Source of the DNA: M3007 sp044224705
GTDB lineage: Bacteria; Bacteroidota; Bacteroidia; Chitinophagales; Saprospiraceae
Assembly: GCA_044224705.1 (NCBI GenBank)
Contig: JBGAJY010000169.1
Coordinates: 1-11,989 of the forward strand
DNA: 11,989 nt
Direction of reading: 5' to 3'
A model generated the notes under the pieces. The model saw only the letters and a program-made list of their open reading frames with translations. It was not told the DNA's origin and searched no databases. Each line of letters begins with the position of its first letter. Position 1 is the stretch's first letter. Positions 8,025 to 11,989 of the stretch are shown piece by piece. The translations under genes were made by a program, and so were the position numbers.

Positions 8025-8038
8025 GGAATGCGGGAGAT

Positions 8039-8566
8039 TTACTTTCTGAAGGGGATAGGCTGCTCGTAGATGTGTTCGAGATAATACTCGAGAGTGCAGG
8101 GCGGGAAGATTTCGATAAAGAGGATTTGCTCTCCGTCTGCCGAACACGCAAAACCTTTTTTCGGGAAAACGTAATGCGGGAACTTGCCGGCCCGGGAGTC
8201 CAGCTCAACGGGCTGGCCAAATTTTTTTATCAGCCTGGACATTTTGAGGTGCCCGATTTCTTCGCCTTGACCGACGTACAGCATGACCAGTCGATCGCCC
8301 TGGAAATAGAAATGGCCCGGGTGTTTTTCCGGGTTATGGATTTTGTCGACGGGAGCCAGTTTTTCATACTTCAGGTTGAATTGGACATGCTCCTGCCCGG
8401 CAGAAAGTTTTTGCATGATTTCTTGCCGGTTGAGGTTTCGCATGTTCATCCAGGTGTCGAGAATATGTTGTTCGCCTTGCATAGGGCTGGTTGATTGACA
8501 GGAGAAAAACGAAAAAATGAGCGAAAAGAAGACGCTCGGTTTTGAAATGGGATGTTTTCGCATCAT
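8039..8566 (-). CDS. Small lipoprotein after the DUF4157 metallopeptidase gene; possible immunity or partner
   Basis: 175 residues. Starting at the tandem ATG at 8566 gives a basic N-terminus, a hydrophobic core (PSVFFSLIFSF) and Cys23 in FFSC, a plausible lipoprotein signal. The longer frame to 8647 would run into the preceding gene and hide this signal, so I rejected it. The mature part is a small mixed alpha/beta domain with FYFQGDRLVMLYVGQGEEIG, LDSRAGKFPHYVFPKKGFAC and ILFIEIFPPCTLEYYLEHIY. I believe similar short proteins exist in other Bacteroidota but cannot name a family. The start is 20 bp past the DUF4157 gene and the stop 14 bp before the ATPase, so it is surely in the same transcript. 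A membrane-tethered protein encoded right after a candidate effector could be its immunity protein or a maturation factor; this is inference. Confidence 0.78.
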   Translation of the reverse strand: MMRKHPISKPSVFFSLIFSFFSCQSTSPMQGEQHILDTWMNMRNLNRQEIMQKLSAGQEHVQFNLKYEKLAPVDKIHNPEKHPGHFYFQGDRLVMLYVGQGEEIGHLKMSRLIKKFGQPVELDSRAGKFPHYVFPKKGFACSADGEQILFIEIFPPCTLEYYLEHIYEQPIPFRK

Positions 8567-8586
8567 AGTACCAGGCAAAAATCCGG

Positions 8587-10149
8587 TTATTTCGGTTTGC
8601 TCCAATCTTTTACGGTTTTTTCTATAAAAGCGAAACGCTCCGGACAAGCGTTGCCGGTTGCTCCTTTTTCCTTGTCGCCCACGCCGTTTTTGAGCGTATC
8701 CGGTTCGACGAAATAATACATGACGGACTCTGACAGATCTTCACCGGCGTTTTTCCCGCCATAGGCGGTGATGGGCGCTTCGGCGCCTTCCATGCCGCTT
8801 TTGGTATTGGCGTCGGTCCAGTATTTGATGGCTTTTACAAAGTCGGGCAGCGCATATTTCAACAAGCCGTGGGCGATCTCGTGGATGGCCGTGCCTTCAA
8901 GTTGTTTTTTATTGTCGGTAAAGTCCACCGTACTGCCTGTACCTGCTGTGAACATGGAAAAGTTTTTCGACGCTGCGAAGAACTCGCCGAGGGTGGTGGT
9001 GTCGAGAACCCCCGTCGGGCTGTTTTTGTCGATGGCCTGGTCGACCTTGCTTGCCGAAGTGATTTCCTGATCCGACCCGGACCTGGTGGATTCGGCTCTT
9101 TTCGTACCCAGAATCGGGGCGAAATGAGACAAGGCTTTTTCCAGCGCAACCAGTTCCTTATAGTCCCAATCCTTCACTTTCAGGGTGTCGAGCACCGATT
9201 GGGGCACCAGGGCGTACTGCTTTTTGATCGCTTCGACGCCGGATTCGGAGTTCACGTCGATGCCGTAATCGCTTTTTATCCGGTCGATGATTTTTTGCGC
9301 TTCGGCGGCTTCCGCTTCATTGCTGGTGACCACGTTTTCTTTGCGCTGAATACTCTTCGGCTTCCCGCCGTTTTGTTGCAGCACGTGGGTCAGCTCGTGT
9401 GCCAGCAGCTCTTTTCCCTGGCTGGTTTCGGGCCGGTATTTGCCGGCATTGAAAAAAATGTCTTCACCGTGGGTAAATGCCTGAGCCGATAATTGCTGGT
9501 TCAGGGCCACTGCATCATTATCGGTGTGGATGTTCACGTTTTTGAAATCGGCGCCGAATGCAGCCTCCATACCGGCCAGCGCCGGGCCGGAGAAGGCCTG
9601 TCCCTTGCCCTGTTTTTGTCCGATTTTTTGTCCGACCTGCCGGCTGGCTCCTGCAGGAACGGATGCGGTGGGTTTGGTCTGGAGGGGTTCTTCCTCTTCT
9701 TCTTTGGCCTGAAGTTCGTCCTTATCCGTTTCCTTCATTTGCACGGGTTCTTCCTCTTCTTCTTTGGCCTGAAGTTCTTCCTCCTCGGCCTCCTTGCGCT
9801 GCAGTTCCGGTTTTTCCTGGATGGCTTTATCTTCTTCCATGCGGGCGTCGTTGGTGCCGGGCATTTTGTCCTCTTCGGGAGTAGCCAGTCGCTGCACGGA
9901 AGAGATTTCCTTTTCCTGGACGACGGGCGTTCCGGCATGCGGCTGATCGACCACCTGCCGTGCCACGGCATCGGCCTCCTGTTCGTAGGGGTCGCCGGGC
10001 TGGCCCACGCTCAGCTTGGCCTGGAAAAAAGGCCGGCTGCTGCGGCTTTCAGGCGTCTCGTTCGTTTTGGAAAAAAACGGCTGTTCCGTTTGTTCCTGTG
10101 TTTGCGGGTTGCGGTGGCGGCGCGAGCGGTGCGTACTCAAGGATTTCAT
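8587..10149 (-). CDS. DUF4157 (eCIS core domain) protein with second C-terminal HExxH metallopeptidase domain; candidate effector
   Basis: 520 residues, no signal peptide. The N-terminus has the marker of eCIS-linked DUF4157 proteins: RPFFQAKLSVGQPGDPYEQE, just before ADAVARQV. A low-complexity acidic linker follows (about 85-160) with repeated LQAKEEEEEP and LQRKE/VQMKE units. The DUF4157 domain spans about 185-262: SGPALAGMEAAFGADFKNVN through HTDNDAVALN to the HELTHVLQQ motif (His251, Glu252, His255). A linker of about 150 residues leads to a second zinc-peptidase signature, AIHEIAHGLLKY (His423, Glu424, His427). About 35 residues later comes ITAYGGKNAGEDLSESVMYY, which can supply the third ligand (Glu470 or Glu474). 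The Y-G-x-x-N-x-x-E pattern recalls anthrax lethal-factor-like peptidases. I infer a carrier region plus a protease payload. It sits between the ParA and lipoprotein genes with gaps of 41 and 20 bp. Confidence 0.9.
   Translation of the reverse strand: MKSLSTHRSRRHRNPQTQEQTEQPFFSKTNETPESRSSRPFFQAKLSVGQPGDPYEQEADAVARQVVDQPHAGTPVVQEKEISSVQRLATPEEDKMPGTNDARMEEDKAIQEKPELQRKEAEEEELQAKEEEEEPVQMKETDKDELQAKEEEEEPLQTKPTASVPAGASRQVGQKIGQKQGKGQAFSGPALAGMEAAFGADFKNVNIHTDNDAVALNQQLSAQAFTHGEDIFFNAGKYRPETSQGKELLAHELTHVLQQNGGKPKSIQRKENVVTSNEAEAAEAQKIIDRIKSDYGIDVNSESGVEAIKKQYALVPQSVLDTLKVKDWDYKELVALEKALSHFAPILGTKRAESTRSGSDQEITSASKVDQAIDKNSPTGVLDTTTLGEFFAASKNFSMFTAGTGSTVDFTDNKKQLEGTAIHEIAHGLLKYALPDFVKAIKYWTDANTKSGMEGAEAPITAYGGKNAGEDLSESVMYYFVEPDTLKNGVGDKEKGATGNACPERFAFIEKTVKDWSKPK
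9685..9777. repeat. Two-unit direct repeat in the acidic linker of the DUF4157 gene
   Basis: An identical 33-bp stretch occurs at 9685-9717 and again at 9745-9777, a 60-bp period equal to 20 codons. It encodes the repeated ELQAKEEEEEP block of the linker. Exact identity at DNA level points to recent duplication or ongoing homogenisation and may let the linker vary in length. It is part of the gene, not a mobile element. Confidence 0.85.
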
Positions 10150-10190
10150 GGCCGGTTTTTTTTGAGAAAACGAGGATGGAGACTGCCGGA

Positions 10191-10976
10191 CTATACTTCG
10201 TTTTCGGTTTTTTTCATGCGTTCGAGCAGTTCGGCTGCCAGTTGGAGGTAGTCCATGGCGCCGTTTGAGACCTGATCGTATTGGAAGATCGTTTGCCCTT
10301 TTTCCTGGGAATGCGCCAGTGCGATGCTCCGGCGGATTTTGACTCCGAATACCTTTCCTGGGAATTCGGCTTGTAATTGTTCCATGACCTGGCGGTTCAT
10401 GATCTTACGTTCGTCGAAGAGCGTCAGCACGATACCCGTCAGCGTCAGGCGGGTGTTCATGCGGCGGATGCGGTCGGCGGCTTTCATGAAGCTGCGCGCG
10501 CCCATGAGCGAGAAGAATTCCGCCACCATGGGCATGATAAAAGTATCGCTGGCCACGAGAGCGTTCACGGTGAGCATGCCGATGGCCGGCGGGCAGTCGA
10601 TGAGGATGTAGTCGTAAGCCGGGACAAGGGGTTTGAGCAGACTTTTGAGGATATTTTCGCGGCCGTACACGCTGACCAGTTCCAGTTCGGCATTGGCCAG
10701 TTCGAGGGAGGCGGGCAGCAGATCGAGGCCGGCCGGGGTGGCCAGAAGGGCCTCGCGCACGCGGGCTTCCTGGCCGTTGGCTTCCTGTTGCAGGAGGTGG
10801 TAGAGCGTCAGGGCCGGCAGTTCCCGGATGCCGAGGGCCTGGGTCAGATTGGCCTGCGGGTCCATATCCACCAGCAGCACGCTTTTCCCGACCTGCTTCA
10901 GCGCGGCAGCAAGGTTGACGGCGGTGGTGGTTTTACCGGAGCCGCCTTTCTGAATGGCGAGGGAGAGGGTGGGCAT
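10191..10976 (-). CDS. ParA/MinD-family ATPase
   Basis: 261 residues of the deviant-Walker-A class that forms ATP-dependent dimers on DNA or membrane to position cargo. Visible motifs: QKGGSGKTTTAVNLA (signature Lys10, P-loop Lys15), Walker A' LLVDMDPQANLTQALG (Asp37, Asp39) and Walker B YDYILIDCPPAIG (Asp127). It is complete and of normal length for chromosomal or plasmid ParA (Soj-like). There is no amphipathic C-terminal membrane helix of the MinD kind that I can recognise; the last residues are KKTENEV. No ParB or obvious parS repeats lie in the window, so plasmid partition is unlikely and it looks like an orphan. It is encoded between the immunity gene (11 bp upstream) and the DUF4157 effector (41 bp downstream). 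A role in positioning the injection apparatus or in ordered loading is a guess from context; orphan ParAs do place chemoreceptor clusters, carboxysomes and type VI machinery in other bacteria. Confidence 0.94.
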   Translation of the reverse strand: MPTLSLAIQKGGSGKTTTAVNLAAALKQVGKSVLLVDMDPQANLTQALGIRELPALTLYHLLQQEANGQEARVREALLATPAGLDLLPASLELANAELELVSVYGRENILKSLLKPLVPAYDYILIDCPPAIGMLTVNALVASDTFIMPMVAEFFSLMGARSFMKAADRIRRMNTRLTLTGIVLTLFDERKIMNRQVMEQLQAEFPGKVFGVKIRRSIALAHSQEKGQTIFQYDQVSNGAMDYLQLAAELLERMKKTENEV

Positions 10977-10987
10977 GGGTGGTGGAA

Positions 10988-11344
10988 TTAGGGATTTCTA
11001 TCTTGAAATCTTATCAGTTCGTCATTTGAAATTTTTAATACAGAACACGTTAACTCGTCTTCTCCTTGTATTTGAAAATAGCCAGATATGCCTAGTTTTT
11101 GATTGATAAAGTCATTGATAATATCATATAACAAATCTATGCCTTTTTGAGTGACATCTGCTCCATAAAACATGAACCTTGTCCAGTTAATTTCATGCTC
11201 GTTTAACACCCATCCTTTCATGTATAATTGATAAACATCATCATTTGGGTGCAGTTGCTCCTTTTTCTGTAAACTTTTTTTAAGAGAGAGGTACGATTCA
11301 GCATCGGCCTCAATCCAACCTCTAACAGTATAGTAATATGCCAT
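10988..11344 (-). CDS. Small predicted immunity protein
   Basis: 118 residues, no signal peptide, expected in the cytoplasm. The sequence is a compact mixed alpha/beta domain (MAYYYTVRGWIEADAESYLS, INWTRFMFYGADVTQKGIDL, ISGYFQIQGEDELTCSVLKI). It is acidic overall and has the look of polymorphic-toxin immunity proteins, but I cannot name the family. It lies 37 bp after the toxin-domain stop codon, the standard place for an immunity gene. Its base composition (35% GC over 11041-11340, counted) is far below that of the next gene, ParA (65% over 10621-10920), which begins 11 bp later. This supports acquisition together with the toxin tip. The gene is certain; the immunity role rests on position and composition. 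Confidence 0.7.
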   Translation of the reverse strand: MAYYYTVRGWIEADAESYLSLKKSLQKKEQLHPNDDVYQLYMKGWVLNEHEINWTRFMFYGADVTQKGIDLLYDIINDFINQKLGISGYFQIQGEDELTCSVLKISNDELIRFQDRNP

Positions 11345-11381
11345 GTCTTTTTAAGATAATCATCAATATTCTTTTAATTCA

Positions 11382-11989
11382 TTATTCTGACTCCTCGTCT
11401 TGATCTCTTGATCCAGTGAACGGCGTAATATAACTTGTACCTGTTCTTACTATACCTCCACGCTCTTCAATATAACTTCTAATTTCTGGTAATGGCTCAT
11501 TCCTAAACCAAAAAACAGCCCTTTTCCCTAATTCTCCTGCTATTCGAATCGTCTCTTTTATCTGAGCTCTGGTGCTTTTACTCAGGAAGTTTTTTGCAGA
11601 GCTTGGATTTACATCTTTAGCTTGTATTAATTCCTCTGGTGTGACGCTATCAATTTGACGACCTTGAATTATCTCCTCTTGCCCTCCAGTCATACTTCTA
11701 ACTTGGTCCTCCCAAGCAGTGCCTGCCTCACCAGTTTGCCTTCCACTCCTTCTCTGAGACGGCTGTTCGGTTGAAGGTTTTTCTTCTCCTCGTTCAAAAA
11801 AACGCTTGATATCCTCCCAAATCCCTTTCCCCATTTCTGCAAACTCCCCTTTCAAAGATCTCCATCCCCGCGGGCTGGTAATTCTCGGCGGAGCACCTTT
11901 GACAACTCCCCTGGCGCCGGCATACAACATCAACGCGGTGCCCCAGCCAACGGTTCCACGCCTCCATCGTTCTCTTGTGCTTAGTGTTT
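11382..11989 (-). CDS. C-terminal end of polymorphic toxin with restriction-endonuclease-fold domain, 5' partial
   Basis: 201 residues are visible and the frame stays open to the window edge, reading TLSTRERWRRGTVGWGTAL before the first in-frame ATG at 11930 (a TTG at 11933 is not a credible start). This is therefore the tail of a longer protein. The last about 120 residues look like a PD-(D/E)xK toxin domain. Counting from the first whole codon in the window, these are Glu93 in AWEDQV, Asp113 in GRQIDSVT and Gln122-Ala-Lys124 in LIQAKD, with Gln in place of the usual Glu. NFLSKSTRAQIKETIRIAGE and RAVFWFRNEPLPEIRSY follow, in the style of Tox-REase families. The predicted target is nucleic acid. 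The segment over 11401-11700 is 39% GC, while 11881-11989, in the same frame, is 58%, so the tip appears grafted on a host-like backbone. The unseen N-terminus may be another DUF4157 or an Rhs-type carrier. Confidence 0.75.
   Translation of the reverse strand, partial: TLSTRERWRRGTVGWGTALMLYAGARGVVKGAPPRITSPRGWRSLKGEFAEMGKGIWEDIKRFFERGEEKPSTEQPSQRRSGRQTGEAGTAWEDQVRSMTGGQEEIIQGRQIDSVTPEELIQAKDVNPSSAKNFLSKSTRAQIKETIRIAGELGKRAVFWFRNEPLPEIRSYIEERGGIVRTGTSYITPFTGSRDQDEESE

Noticed and set aside
8025..8147. A 41-residue N-terminal extension of the AAA+ ATPase
   Set aside because: It would overlap the lipoprotein gene, is arginine-rich in another frame of that gene, and the ATG at 8024 sits neatly 14 bp after the lipoprotein stop.
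9493..10251. A 252-codon plus-strand open frame with very Phe- and Leu-rich translation
   Set aside because: The hydrophobic stretches are the antisense reading of the Glu/Lys-rich linker (GAA/GAG read as TTC/CTC), not real membrane helices.

Overview
The window looks like a chromosomal segment from a fairly GC-rich member of the Bacteroidota. The clues are a textbook Bacteroidota promoter (TTG, 18 nt, TATCTTTG) in front of a tRNA gene, starts without clear Shine-Dalgarno sequences, tRNA genes lacking an encoded CCA, a Bacteroidota-style AraC regulator and a lipobox of the FFSC type. Genus cannot be decided; a Saprospiria/Chitinophagia-like organism is a guess.

Layout. Positions 1-857 (+) hold the 3' part of an AraC-family regulator whose reading frame enters from outside the window. 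Positions 906-1279 (-) hold two tRNA-Ala genes (CGC and GGC anticodons), each followed by its own hairpin/T-tract terminator; the upstream one has a clear promoter. From 1291 to the right edge, ten genes lie on the minus strand with gaps of 11 to about 117 bp. In transcription order they are: the C-terminal end of a large protein carrying a restriction-endonuclease-fold toxin domain (partial), a small AT-rich predicted immunity protein, a ParA/MinD-type ATPase, a DUF4157 (eCIS core domain) protein with a second C-terminal HExxH metallopeptidase domain, a small lipoprotein, an AAA+ ATPase of the Afp15/PVC15 type found with extracellular contractile injection systems (eCIS), a three-helix membrane protein, a membrane-anchored coiled-coil protein, a secreted coiled-coil protein with a C-terminal glycine-rich membrane helix, a peptidoglycan-binding-like protein with an H...SAGC motif, and a subtilisin-family (S8) protease without a signal peptide.

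Interpretation. The AAA+ ATPase and the DUF4157 protein strongly suggest the accessory and effector end of an eCIS or related phage-tail-like locus. No sheath, tube, baseplate or spike gene lies in the window, so the injection machine itself must be elsewhere or absent. The most likely effectors are the DUF4157 metallopeptidase and the REase-fold toxin. The small gene after each is a candidate immunity or partner protein. The ParA ATPase and the block of membrane/coiled-coil proteins may position or anchor the apparatus, but this is inference.

The toxin/immunity segment is a composition island: 35-39% GC, against 65% in the adjacent ParA gene and 58% in the upstream part of the same toxin reading frame. 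This is what toxin-tip exchange would leave behind. Every gap between genes is below 120 bp.
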